The translations under genes were made by a program, and so were the position numbers. This document shows positions 1-6,617 of a stretch of 9,841 nt of DNA, piece after piece (positions within the stretch are counted from its first letter, which is position 1; each line of letters starts with the position of its first letter). Location: positions 1 through 9,841 of the forward strand of contig CAINVQ010000004.1 in assembly GCA_903854175.1 (NCBI GenBank). Reading direction: 5' to 3'. This DNA comes from an uncultured Actinomycetes bacterium. GTDB taxonomy: Bacteria > Actinomycetota > Acidimicrobiia > Acidimicrobiales > RAAP-2. The notes beneath the pieces are model-generated. The model searched no databases and was not told the DNA's origin. It saw only the letters and a program-made list of their open reading frames with translations.

Positions 1-22
1 CAATATGAAGTCCGTCAACCAT
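1..22 (-). CDS. Possible start of the gene downstream of sufC (partial, runs off left edge)
   Basis: A minus-strand ATG at 22-20 opens a frame reading MVDGLHI and then leaves the window. It lies 35 bp past the sufC stop, in the same orientation. In actinobacterial SUF operons the gene after sufC is usually sufS, the cysteine desulfurase that supplies sulfur to SufBCD, so sufS is the obvious guess, but seven residues cannot show it. No clear Shine-Dalgarno sequence precedes this ATG; the 23-57 stretch is AT-rich. The true start may lie beyond the edge. Confidence 0.2.
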
Positions 23-57
23 AAATAAATTTTACAGTTTGGACTATAAAACTTTGG

Positions 58-786
58 TCAAGAGCTTTTGACGCTAAATGGCTCATAACCATCGATCTCG
101 AGCACTTCAGAAAGTTCTGCACCACCAGTGGCGACTACTAGTCCTTCGCTAACAACGTGAATCTTGGTTGGTGTTAGTTCTTGCAGTAAACGTCGGAAGT
201 GCGTGATAGCGAGTACTCCACAGTTCCATTCTTTTGTTGCGAGCTGCAAACGTCGAGCAACTGCACCGAGCGCGTCAACGTCAAGTCCTGAGTCGATTTC
301 GTCAAGTACCGCAAACTTCGGCTTCAAGATGCCAAGTTGCACCATTTCAGCTCGCTTGCGCTCTCCACCAGAAAGATCAACATTCACAAATCGATCGAGA
401 ACGTCTGGGCGAAGCTCAACTTTGTTCGCTTCTTCAATCATTCGTTCACGCAAATTCGTTTCACTCGCGCCAGCAGCGTGAAGAAGGTCGTAAGGACGAA
501 CACCTGGAACTTCCATTGGCTGTTGCAACGCGAGTAAGAGTCCGTGTCGAGCTCGCTCTGTTGGCGAAAGTGTAAGAAGCTCTACCCCATCAAGCTGCAC
601 GGAACCATCTAGAACTTTGTAGCCAGGGTGTCCAGTCAGCACGTGAGCAAGTGTTGACTTACCTGAGCCGTTTGGGCCCATGATTACGTGTACTTCACCC
701 GAAGACATTTCCAGGTCAAAACCACGAAGTACTTCTTTGCCAGCAACTTCAGCGCGAAGACCTTGAATTTTTAGAACTGAACTCAT
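58..786 (-). CDS. sufC: SufC, Fe-S cluster assembly ATPase (ABC-type)
   Basis: SufC is the soluble ABC ATPase of the SufBC2D scaffold; ATP binding and hydrolysis reshape SufB-SufD so that a nascent Fe-S cluster can form. The 242-residue protein has a Walker A motif GPNGSGKST (residues 37-45), a Q-loop near Q88-Q89, the ABC signature LSGGERKRAEM (138-148), Walker B ending LDEIDSGLD (161-169) and the H-loop histidine in ITHF (H196). The DEIDSGLD stretch and the KRAEM extension are typical of SufC rather than transporter ATPases. No membrane segments are seen, as expected for a cytoplasmic subunit. Length is slightly below the usual ~250. The ATG overlaps the Rieske gene stop by 4 bp (ATGA), and GGAG (792-795) lies five bases upstream, supporting this start and translational coupling. 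Confidence 0.97.
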   Translation of the reverse strand: MSSVLKIQGLRAEVAGKEVLRGFDLEMSSGEVHVIMGPNGSGKSTLAHVLTGHPGYKVLDGSVQLDGVELLTLSPTERARHGLLLALQQPMEVPGVRPYDLLHAAGASETNLRERMIEEANKVELRPDVLDRFVNVDLSGGERKRAEMVQLGILKPKFAVLDEIDSGLDVDALGAVARRLQLATKEWNCGVLAITHFRRLLQELTPTKIHVVSEGLVVATGGAELSEVLEIDGYEPFSVKSS

Positions 787-1097
787 GCGAGCTCCACTTC
801 TACTCGACCGTTATTCACAGACACTTCGTAATGAGCAACCGGGCGCGTCGCGGGAAATGACATTGGACCGCCATCTTTCAAGCTGAACATTGCACCGTGA
901 CGAGCACATTCGATTTCACAGTTTGCGGTATCAACAATACCTTCGGCCAAACTGAAATCTTCGTGGCTGCAGCGGTCATCAAGGACGTAGACATCTTGTT
1001 CGATGCGAACAACAACAAGAGTACGATCGCCCATCTTGACTTGCCTAGCTCCACCATTTTCAAAGTCGCTGAAGGCACCAATATCTGTAAGGGTCAT
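783..1097 (-). CDS. Rieske-type [2Fe-2S] ferredoxin of the SUF operon
   Basis: A 104-residue single-domain Rieske protein. The cluster ligands are visible as C43-x-H45 and C64-x2-H67 (CSH and CARHG), followed by a typical Rieske tail containing GGPMSFPATRPV. It lacks a signal peptide or membrane helix, so it is a soluble cytoplasmic ferredoxin of the kind often annotated as a non-heme dioxygenase ferredoxin subunit. In many actinobacterial SUF operons such a gene sits between sufD and sufC, and the same order is seen here with ATGA overlaps at both ends (sufD stop/own start at 1094-1097, own stop/sufC start at 783-786). Supplying electrons to cluster assembly is inferred from context and not established. 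AAAGG lies about ten bases before the ATG. Confidence 0.93.
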   Translation of the reverse strand: MTLTDIGAFSDFENGGARQVKMGDRTLVVVRIEQDVYVLDDRCSHEDFSLAEGIVDTANCEIECARHGAMFSLKDGGPMSFPATRPVAHYEVSVNNGRVEVELA

Positions 1098-2335
1098 GGC
1101 GTTACGACCTTTACCTGAGCAAGAACCGATGTCACGTCTTGTTCAACAAGGTTTGCTAATTCTTTTGGCAACGTAGTCAGCATTTCATTAAAGAAGCCCT
1201 GGATCATCAATCGCTCGGCGTCATCACGTGTAACGCCGCGAGATTCGAGGTACCAACGTTGCAATTCATCAAGTGGGCCAACGCTCGAGGCGTGTGCACA
1301 CATGACATCATTTTCACGAATGTCTAGGTTTGGCACACTGTCTGCATGGGCGTGTGGTGAGAGCAGCAAGTTGTGGTTCGTTTGGCGAGCATCAGTGCGC
1401 TTGGCACCCTTTTCAATTTCGATTACACCCGTGTAAACCGAACGTGATTCATCTGCAACCGCACCCTTAGAAAGCAGTAGTGAGCGACTACGTCCAACTT
1501 TGTGGAACTGTCGTGTTCGAAAGTCATGAACCTGTTTTCCAGATCCAAGGAATGTGGTGCGAAGTTCATTCTCCGCACCAGTTCCGAGAAATTCTGCGTC
1601 GTTACGTGAACGGTTGTAATAACCACCAATACCAATCACTGCTTGGCGAAGTCGACCATCTCTTTGGATAAGACCTGAAGTTCGAGCTACGTGCCACGCT
1701 GTTGTGTTTAGTCGCTGATACGTAATGAGTTTTAGCGATGCATTTTCTCCAATTACGTATTCGCTAAGAGGCACAACCAAAGCATTTTCGCCACCTTCGA
1801 AGTATTCAACAACAGTGGCACTTGATCCCTTGGCAAGTTCAATTTGTGTTCGAGAGAATGAAGACTGTGCACTGGTGACGTTCAGAACAATTATTGGTTT
1901 TTCAACATGAATGCCCGCATCAACACGAATGACCGTGGTTGTAGGTGCGAGTGCAGCGTTCAACTGGGCGAATGTGTCACTTTCATAGCGTGAAGTGAGT
2001 GATTGTCCACTCAGTGAAGTTGATGATTCAACAGACTCAGCGCTCACACCGTTTGGAAGCTCACCTATGTTTACGCAGTATCCATCAACAACGCGAATAA
2101 CAAGACCAGCACTTTTCGTTAGGTCTGTTGCGAATGATGAGTCAGTGTGTGCTGATGGATTTGATGTAACGCTGAACCTGTCAAGAACCAGTTCCCCGAG
2201 TGGGGCGTAGCGCCAAACTTCGTCAGTCGGTGTTGGCAGCCCGGTAGCTTCAAAGGCACTAAATGCGTCACGACGTGACGAGGCATCGCCACGGGTAGCA
2301 ATGAACGAGGAGGCTGAATCAGCGAATATTTTCAT
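1094..2335 (-). CDS. sufD: SufD, Fe-S cluster scaffold subunit
   Basis: SufD pairs with SufB in the SufBC2D complex and is needed for iron acquisition during cluster assembly. The 413-residue protein has the N-terminal EVWRYAPL element (about 39-46), a central beta-helix region, and a strongly conserved C-terminal block: YTGVIEIEKGAKRTDARQ (301-318), NHNLLLSPHAHADSVPNLDI (320-339), then VMCAHASSVG (344-353) and the YLESRG helix (362-367). C346 and H348 fall at the position of the functional histidine motif of SufD proteins (usually CxHG); here the following glycine is alanine. The start ATG at 2335 has no recognisable Shine-Dalgarno sequence, unlike sufB and sufC. It heads a tightly overlapped sufD-Rieske-sufC unit that is cut off from sufB, so it must be transcribed from its own promoter or by read-through from elsewhere. 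Confidence 0.96.
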   Translation of the reverse strand: MKIFADSASSFIATRGDASSRRDAFSAFEATGLPTPTDEVWRYAPLGELVLDRFSVTSNPSAHTDSSFATDLTKSAGLVIRVVDGYCVNIGELPNGVSAESVESSTSLSGQSLTSRYESDTFAQLNAALAPTTTVIRVDAGIHVEKPIIVLNVTSAQSSFSRTQIELAKGSSATVVEYFEGGENALVVPLSEYVIGENASLKLITYQRLNTTAWHVARTSGLIQRDGRLRQAVIGIGGYYNRSRNDAEFLGTGAENELRTTFLGSGKQVHDFRTRQFHKVGRSRSLLLSKGAVADESRSVYTGVIEIEKGAKRTDARQTNHNLLLSPHAHADSVPNLDIRENDVMCAHASSVGPLDELQRWYLESRGVTRDDAERLMIQGFFNEMLTTLPKELANLVEQDVTSVLAQVKVVTP

Positions 2336-2362
2336 AGTTTTAGAGACTTAGTAAGTGTAATC

Positions 2363-2379
2363 GGGCAAAGAAAATGCCC
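2363..2379. repeat. Inverted repeat GGGCA-N7-TGCCC upstream of sufD
   Basis: Perfect 5-bp arms (2363-2367 and 2375-2379) flank an A-rich 7-base spacer. Its place, 28-44 bases upstream of the sufD ATG and 46-62 upstream of the divergent gene, fits an operator or weak hairpin. Such a short dyad can arise by chance. Confidence 0.3.
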
Positions 2380-2414
2380 AGCAGTGCCTCCTCTAGGCTG
2401 ACGAATGAACTCGT

Positions 2415-2420
2415 AGGGGG
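2415..2420 (+). promoter_or_regulatory. Ribosome binding site AGGGGG for the isomerase-like gene
   Basis: The purine run AGGGGG lies four bases before the ATG at 2425 and selects that codon over an in-frame ATG at 2374, which has no such site and would add 17 residues lacking similarity to the crotonase fold. Confidence 0.6.
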
Positions 2421-2424
2421 AATC

Positions 2425-3252
2425 ATGGCCTTTTCATCAGAAGTTTTGTCACTAGAAGTCAATGGACACGTCGCCACACTTTGGCTTGACCGACCTGACG
2501 CACGTAATGCGATGGGTCGAGATCTCTTTACAGACCTTCCTCTCGCCGCAAAAGAGGTAGCGAGCAATAAAGACATTCGAGTACTCGTTATTGCGGCCAA
2601 GGGCCCAGCATTCACGGTTGGCCTCGATCTAAAAACTATGGGCGGAAACCTAGGGGCTTCATCTAACGCAAAGTCATCTGCCGTTGCGAACTCTACTTTC
2701 TATGATTCAATTCTTCGCATGCAAGACGCAAATACCTGCTTTAGTGAACTAAAGATTCCTGTTATCGCAGCAGTACACGGCTACTGCCTAGGTGGAGGTA
2801 TTGACCTTATTACTGCCTGCGATATTCGCCTTTGCTCAAGTGATGCAGTTTTCTCAGTACGTGAAGCAAAAATTGCCATTGTTGCTGACCTTGGAACTTT
2901 GCAGCGTCTTCCGAAGATTGTTAGTGCTGGCCACGTTGCAGAACTCGCCTACACCGCAAGAGACTTTGACGCTGCCTACGCAGAGCGAATTGGACTTGTC
3001 AATCGTGTAGCTGGAACAAACGCAGAATCAGTGCTCGCATCTGCCTACGAACTCGCTAACGAGATAGCTGCGAACTCTCCCCTTGCGGTTCAAGGAACAA
3101 AATCAGTTCTTGCCGCAAACGATGGAAGAACTGTTGAAGAAGGGCTTAAATTCGTTGCGAACTGGAATGCTCTCTACATCAACAGCAATGACCTCAAAGA
3201 AGCTTTCACTGCATTCCTTGAGCGTCGCCCCGCTGTATTCAAGGGTGATTAA
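2425..3252 (+). CDS. Crotonase-family protein, delta3,5-delta2,4-dienoyl-CoA isomerase-like
   Basis: A 275-residue crotonase-fold enzyme from the ATG with the good ribosome binding site. The oxyanion-hole regions are GPAFTVGLDL (60-69) and HGYCLGGGIDL (118-128). The stretch from GGGID through TACDIRLC to VREAKIAIVADLGTLQRLP closely follows eukaryotic ECH1, and the three acidic residues known to be catalytic there (Asp176, Glu196, Asp204 in rat) are matched by D127, E147 and D155 with the same spacing. Family knowledge therefore points to isomerisation of 3,5-dienoyl-CoA to 2,4-dienoyl-CoA in oxidation of unsaturated fatty acids, although bacterial members are often annotated simply as enoyl-CoA hydratase and the substrate is unproven. 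It stands alone, divergent from sufD, and its stop codon overlaps that of the next gene by 4 bp (TTAA, 3249-3252). Confidence 0.88.
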   Translation: MAFSSEVLSLEVNGHVATLWLDRPDARNAMGRDLFTDLPLAAKEVASNKDIRVLVIAAKGPAFTVGLDLKTMGGNLGASSNAKSSAVANSTFYDSILRMQDANTCFSELKIPVIAAVHGYCLGGGIDLITACDIRLCSSDAVFSVREAKIAIVADLGTLQRLPKIVSAGHVAELAYTARDFDAAYAERIGLVNRVAGTNAESVLASAYELANEIAANSPLAVQGTKSVLAANDGRTVEEGLKFVANWNALYINSNDLKEAFTAFLERRPAVFKGD

Positions 3253-3602
3253 CGGCGCCAGAATTTCCAGCCGCGTCGATCTTTCTTAGATTGTTCATCT
3301 AGTTCACGTCGTCGTTCTTCAATAAGTTCAGGCGCAATCGCGTTCACAATTTCACTCGCCATATCAAGAATCTCTCGACGGTCTTCAACTGGAATGTTGT
3401 TCTCTGGAAGTTTCTCTACTGGCTTATCAACAAGTGTGCCGTGCGCCCATCCCACATCAACTAAGCGTCGTTCGTACGTGAGGCAGTTCTCGGGACACGA
3501 CCAGGGCTGATCTGGCGCATTGCCGAGTACACAGAACCGTGCGACCTCGCCTGATTTATAGGTTCGGCTCTGAAAGTGTTTACATTCTTCTCGCATGCCC
3601 AT
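3249..3602 (-). CDS. Small four-cysteine protein of unknown function
   Basis: I do not recognise a named family. The 117-residue product has four cysteines in its first 40 residues (C7, C24, C36, C40; spacing C-x16-C-x11-C-x3-C, the last pair as SCPENC), then a linker and a highly charged, probably helical segment (about 74-112) ending in the basic/aromatic tail RGWKFWRR. No signal peptide or membrane segment is seen. The cysteine cluster suggests a metal site, zinc or Fe-S; this is inference. Translation could start at M1 (3602) or M3 (3596); neither has a Shine-Dalgarno sequence, and an AT-rich TATTAA just upstream could serve as a -10 box for a near-leaderless transcript. Its stop shares TTAA with the convergent isomerase-like gene. 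It is the only minus-strand gene between the isomerase and the hydrolase. Confidence 0.8.
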   Translation of the reverse strand: MGMREECKHFQSRTYKSGEVARFCVLGNAPDQPWSCPENCLTYERRLVDVGWAHGTLVDKPVEKLPENNIPVEDRREILDMASEIVNAIAPELIEERRRELDEQSKKDRRGWKFWRR

Positions 3603-3661
3603 TAATAAATCATCTCACAGATTTTCTATGGAATACTGTCGACTAAAGCTATTGGAGTCAT
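3603..3661. promoter_or_regulatory. Divergent intergenic region with RBS for the hydrolase gene
   Basis: This AT-rich 59-bp gap lies between divergent starts and presumably holds promoters in both directions. GGAG at 3654-3657 is four bases before the plus-strand ATG at 3662 and fixes that start. No promoter hexamer pair is clear enough to name. Confidence 0.5.
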
Positions 3662-4498
3662 ATGAAAATCGTTCTTTTAGGTACTGGTTCACCCATCCCG
3701 AATCCAGATAACGCCGGGCCGTCAACGTTGGTCCAGACGGGAACAGCAAATATTCTTTTTGACGCTGGCCGCGGCGTTGTTATGCGCCTCGCTAAGGCGC
3801 AACTAGTGCCAGCCATGTTGAGCGGAGTTGTGCTCACTCACCTTCACAGCGACCACGTTTGTGACCTCAATGACGTGATCACCACCCAGTGGGTTATGGC
3901 GCCATCAGGCACTAATTTCAAAATTGTTGGACCAGTTGGAACCAAAGCATTCATTGACGGCATGCGAGAGATGTTGCAAGCTGACGTTGGCTACAGAATT
4001 GGCCACCACGCAGATCTCAACGAACCACCAAAGCTCGAAGTTCTTGAAGTCCAGCCTGGCGACAAGTTCACAATTGGCGACCAAGAAATTATTGCTGGCG
4101 CCACAGATCACCGTCCGGTAGATCCTTCACTCGGATACCGAATTGAAAAAGATGGTGAAAGCGTTGTCATCGGTGGTGACGGAGTTCCATGTGCATCGCT
4201 CGACGAACTCGTAAAGGGTGCCAGTGCATACGTACAGACAGTTATTCGCGATGACTGGGTTAAGTCAATCCCTAACCCACGCCTGCAAGACATTCTGGAC
4301 TATCACTCAAGTGTTGCTCAGGCTGCAGACACCGCACAACGTGGTGGCGTAAAGGCACTAGTGCTCACTCACTACGTTCCACCAATTTCCAAAGAATCTG
4401 AACCTGAGTGGCGTGAACTTGCATCTGGGTTTAGTGGACTCGTTGTTATGGGCCCAGACCTCACGACGCTTGATGTATCAACCATGGAAGTTTCATAA
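3662..4498 (+). CDS. Metallo-beta-lactamase-fold hydrolase, RNase Z/arylsulfatase-like
   Basis: A 278-residue cytoplasmic protein. It opens with LLGTGSPIPNPDNAGPS, typical of the RNase Z-like branch, and carries the dinuclear metal motif THLHSDH (H60, H62, D64, H65). Further probable ligands are H150 in GATDHRP, D173 in GGDG and H237 in VLTHYVPP; DYHSS (213-217) matches the HST-type motif of the group. Only 22 residues separate H150 from D173, so the long flexible arm that bacterial RNase Z uses to hold tRNA is absent, and tRNA 3' processing is unlikely. A small-molecule ester, sulfate or lactone substrate is more plausible but unknown. The gene starts behind a clear GGAG site and is followed after five bases by the GNAT gene, forming a probable two-gene operon. 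Confidence 0.85.
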   Translation: MKIVLLGTGSPIPNPDNAGPSTLVQTGTANILFDAGRGVVMRLAKAQLVPAMLSGVVLTHLHSDHVCDLNDVITTQWVMAPSGTNFKIVGPVGTKAFIDGMREMLQADVGYRIGHHADLNEPPKLEVLEVQPGDKFTIGDQEIIAGATDHRPVDPSLGYRIEKDGESVVIGGDGVPCASLDELVKGASAYVQTVIRDDWVKSIPNPRLQDILDYHSSVAQAADTAQRGGVKALVLTHYVPPISKESEPEWRELASGFSGLVVMGPDLTTLDVSTMEVS

Positions 4499-4503
4499 GC
4501 ACA

Positions 4504-5127
4504 ATGTCGAATCTTCGTGTTGACGAGCGAGACTTATCACGAAAAGAAATAAAAGATGCGTGCTGGGTTGCTCAACGAGCATTCATGGATGATCCATTCT
4601 TCTGTCACCTCTCACCGGGGCCGAAGTTACGTAAACGTGGGCTGTACTTATTCTTCTTAAATCAGCTCCTGCACTTTGGCAAAGGTGGTCGAATCATCAC
4701 GGTTCGAAATGAAGCTGATGAAATTGTTGGAGTTTCAGCTTGGCTACCGGCTGGTTGTTACCCCCAGTCAGCCCTCACGCAGATTGCTCAGATTCCAGGA
4801 GTGATTCGCTCAATGTACCGTAGACCGCTAGCGCTCGTTGACGGCACTAAGTACCTGAATGAAATGTCTAAGAAGCACCCGAAAGATCCACATTGGTACT
4901 TATTTCTCTTAGTCGCTGAACCAGCCATACAGCGAAGTGGAATCGGAACGATGCTTATGCACCATGCAATTGAAGAAATTGATCCTCAGGGACTTCCCGT
5001 TTATCTAGAAACACAAAATGAGGACAACATTGCGTATTACCAGCGCTTCGGGTTTGAAGCTCGTGAACCACTGACGCCTGTAAAAGACGGTCCACCTCTG
5101 CTTCGAATGTGGCGTAACGCTCGTTAA
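4504..5127 (+). CDS. GNAT-family N-acetyltransferase
   Basis: A 207-residue member of the Gcn5-related acetyltransferase superfamily, which transfers acetyl from acetyl-CoA to an amine. The acetyl-CoA pyrophosphate loop is seen in LVAEPAIQRSGIGTMLM (136-152; QRSGIG is the Q/RxxGxG/A signature), and the late strand-helix element is YLETQNEDNIAYYQRFGF (167-184). The N-terminal half (ACWVAQRAFMDDPFFCHLSP and the later VGVSAWLPAG) resembles acetyltransferases annotated near puromycin acetyltransferase, but the acceptor cannot be told. It starts five bases after the hydrolase stop and is probably cotranscribed with it; the Shine-Dalgarno is weak (GGAAG well upstream, inside the previous gene). Its TAA overlaps the stop of the convergent monooxygenase gene (TTAA, 5124-5127). 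Confidence 0.88.
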   Translation: MSNLRVDERDLSRKEIKDACWVAQRAFMDDPFFCHLSPGPKLRKRGLYLFFLNQLLHFGKGGRIITVRNEADEIVGVSAWLPAGCYPQSALTQIAQIPGVIRSMYRRPLALVDGTKYLNEMSKKHPKDPHWYLFLLVAEPAIQRSGIGTMLMHHAIEEIDPQGLPVYLETQNEDNIAYYQRFGFEAREPLTPVKDGPPLLRMWRNAR

Positions 5128-5128
5128 C
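5121..5128. repeat. 8-bp direct repeat TCGTTAAC, copy 1 (at the monooxygenase stop)
   Basis: TCGTTAAC occurs here and again at 6618-6625, so the two copies bracket the monooxygenase gene. Both include a stop codon, which raises the odds of coincidence. Confidence 0.3.
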
Positions 5129-6593
5129 GCTTTGCTGAGTTACTAAATTTCATTTCATCTTCAAGTTTGCCGTGCTTCAACAGCAAGGTATCAAGCGCAA
5201 AGTTTTGGTACAGCTTCCACGGTTTTTTCAATGCCTGCTTCGGAAGATTGTCTTGGGCGCGCATTATGTAGCCAGACGTAAGGCCCATGGTTGGCTCAAG
5301 ATTTTTGTCATCAGGAACGTTCGGTGTGGCTTGACGCATTCCCAATTTTTCCATTTTGTTGAGAAGTCGACAAATGTAATCAGCCGTTAGGTCGGCCTTA
5401 AGAGTCCATGATGCGTTCGTGTATCCAAATGTTGTCCCGAGATTTGGCACACCAGAAAGCATGATGCCCTTATACGAAACCGTTTTACCAATGTCAACTG
5501 GTTTCCCATCGACACTGATACTCATTCCACCAAGAAGTTGCATAACGAGCCCTGTCGCGGTGACAACAATGTCAGCCTTTATCTCTCGACCAGAAGTGAG
5601 TCTGATTCCATCAGTTGTGAAGGTTTCAATCGTGTCAGTTACCACTTCAGCTTTTCCAGAAGAAATAGATGTGAAGAGATCACCATTTGGTACAAGACAC
5701 AGTCTCTGGTCCCATGGGTTATACGTAGGGTTGAAGTGGGTGTCTACGTCGTAACCTTCGGGCAATTGATCAATTGCGCCTTGACGAAGTTGCTTCTTTA
5801 TTAGGTCAGGTTTTTTCTGACTTAACTGATACATCAGCATCCCCAGAGTGATTGCCTTAAATCGAATTAATTTGTGGGCAAGCTTTGGCGAGAACTTCGC
5901 TCGAATCTTGTCGGCGAATGCATCAACATCGGGTCGGGCCACAACATACGTTGGTGATCTCTGTAGAAGCACTACCTTCGCGGCATCTTTCGCCATTGCT
6001 GGAACAATTGTCATTGCGGTGGCACCACTTCCAATTACAACAACAGTTTTGTCTTTGTAATCAAGATTCTCGGGCCAGAGTTGTGGGTGAATAATGGTTC
6101 CCTGGAATGCATTCTCTCCAGGAAAGTCCGGACGGTACCCCTTGTCATAGGTGTAGTACCCAGTATTTCCCCAGAGAAAATTACAGGTCATTGTTTCTTG
6201 CTCGCCAGTGTCGGTGTGCTTAATCGTTACTGTCCAGCATGCACTTTCACTTGACCACTTCGCATCAACTGCTCGTTGGTTGTAGCGAATTCGTTCTTCA
6301 ACGCCAAACTTTTCGGCAGTCTCTCGAATGTAATTAAGGATTAGTGGCCCGTCAGCAATTGACTTCGCTTCACGCCATGGCGCGAAGGAATATCCAAGCG
6401 TGTACATGTCGGAGTCGCTGCGAACTGCTGGGTAGCGAAAGAGGTCCCATGTTCCTCCGCTTACGCTGCGAGATTCAAGAATTGCGAATGACCTCGTTGG
6501 CGCTTGCATCATGAGATGGCAAGCAGCACCAATTCCTGAGAGCCCTGCTCCAACTACTAGAACATCTACATGGTTTGAATTAGCTGTGTCCAT
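5124..6593 (-). CDS. EthA-like FAD/NADPH Baeyer-Villiger monooxygenase
   Basis: A flavin-dependent monooxygenase that uses FAD, NADPH and O2 to insert oxygen into ketones or oxidise sulfur. From the ATG at 6593 it is 489 residues, the length I recall for mycobacterial EthA, the activator of ethionamide. Visible motifs: FAD-binding GAGLSG (15-20), GGTWDLFRYP with following RSDSDMYTLGYSF (about 46-69), the Baeyer-Villiger fingerprint FQGTIIHPQLWP (163-174, FxGxxxHxxxWP) and the NADPH-site GSGATA (188-193). Later HFNPTYNPWDQRLCLVPNGD and GYTNASWTLKADL also read like EthA. An in-frame TTG at 6617 would add eight residues, but the family length favours the ATG; neither has a good Shine-Dalgarno sequence. 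It lies 27 bp behind sufB on the same strand, so cotranscription with sufB is likely. The natural substrate is unknown. Confidence 0.92.
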   Translation of the reverse strand: MDTANSNHVDVLVVGAGLSGIGAACHLMMQAPTRSFAILESRSVSGGTWDLFRYPAVRSDSDMYTLGYSFAPWREAKSIADGPLILNYIRETAEKFGVEERIRYNQRAVDAKWSSESACWTVTIKHTDTGEQETMTCNFLWGNTGYYTYDKGYRPDFPGENAFQGTIIHPQLWPENLDYKDKTVVVIGSGATAMTIVPAMAKDAAKVVLLQRSPTYVVARPDVDAFADKIRAKFSPKLAHKLIRFKAITLGMLMYQLSQKKPDLIKKQLRQGAIDQLPEGYDVDTHFNPTYNPWDQRLCLVPNGDLFTSISSGKAEVVTDTIETFTTDGIRLTSGREIKADIVVTATGLVMQLLGGMSISVDGKPVDIGKTVSYKGIMLSGVPNLGTTFGYTNASWTLKADLTADYICRLLNKMEKLGMRQATPNVPDDKNLEPTMGLTSGYIMRAQDNLPKQALKKPWKLYQNFALDTLLLKHGKLEDEMKFSNSAKR

Positions 6594-6617
6594 ATTCGAC
6601 ACACTACTTTCAGCCAA

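Larger units (their letters stand above)
2336..2424. promoter_or_regulatory. Divergent intergenic region between sufD and the dienoyl-CoA isomerase-like gene
   Basis: These 89 bp separate two divergent starts and should contain the promoter for sufD-Rieske-sufC (leftward) and for the isomerase-like gene (rightward). I could not find a convincing -35/-10 pair on either strand; TACACT and TACTAA on the minus strand, 12-24 bases before the sufD ATG, are only weak -10 candidates. A short dyad lies at 2363-2379. Confidence 0.45.

Noticed and set aside
164..575. Plus-strand open frames of 105 and 113 codons opposite sufC
   Set aside because: They lie entirely antisense to a strongly conserved SufC sequence, have no ribosome binding site, and their Ser/Arg/Gln-rich products resemble mirror frames of coding DNA.
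2374..2424. Upstream in-frame ATG as start of the isomerase-like gene
   Set aside because: The ATG at 2425 has AGGGGG at ideal distance and begins the conserved fold; the extra 17 residues have no family support and the 2374 codon falls inside the dyad.
2340..2615. Minus-strand open frame of 91 codons upstream of sufD
   Set aside because: Most of it is antisense to the isomerase-like gene, it starts inside that gene, and its composition is low-complexity without a recognisable domain.
5419..5804. Plus-strand open frames opposite the monooxygenase
   Set aside because: They are antisense to conserved EthA-like sequence and lack initiation signals.
6594..6617. TTG at 6617 as the start of the monooxygenase
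   Set aside because: No Shine-Dalgarno sequence, a rarer start codon, and the ATG at 6593 gives the 489-residue length expected for EthA-like proteins. It remains possible.
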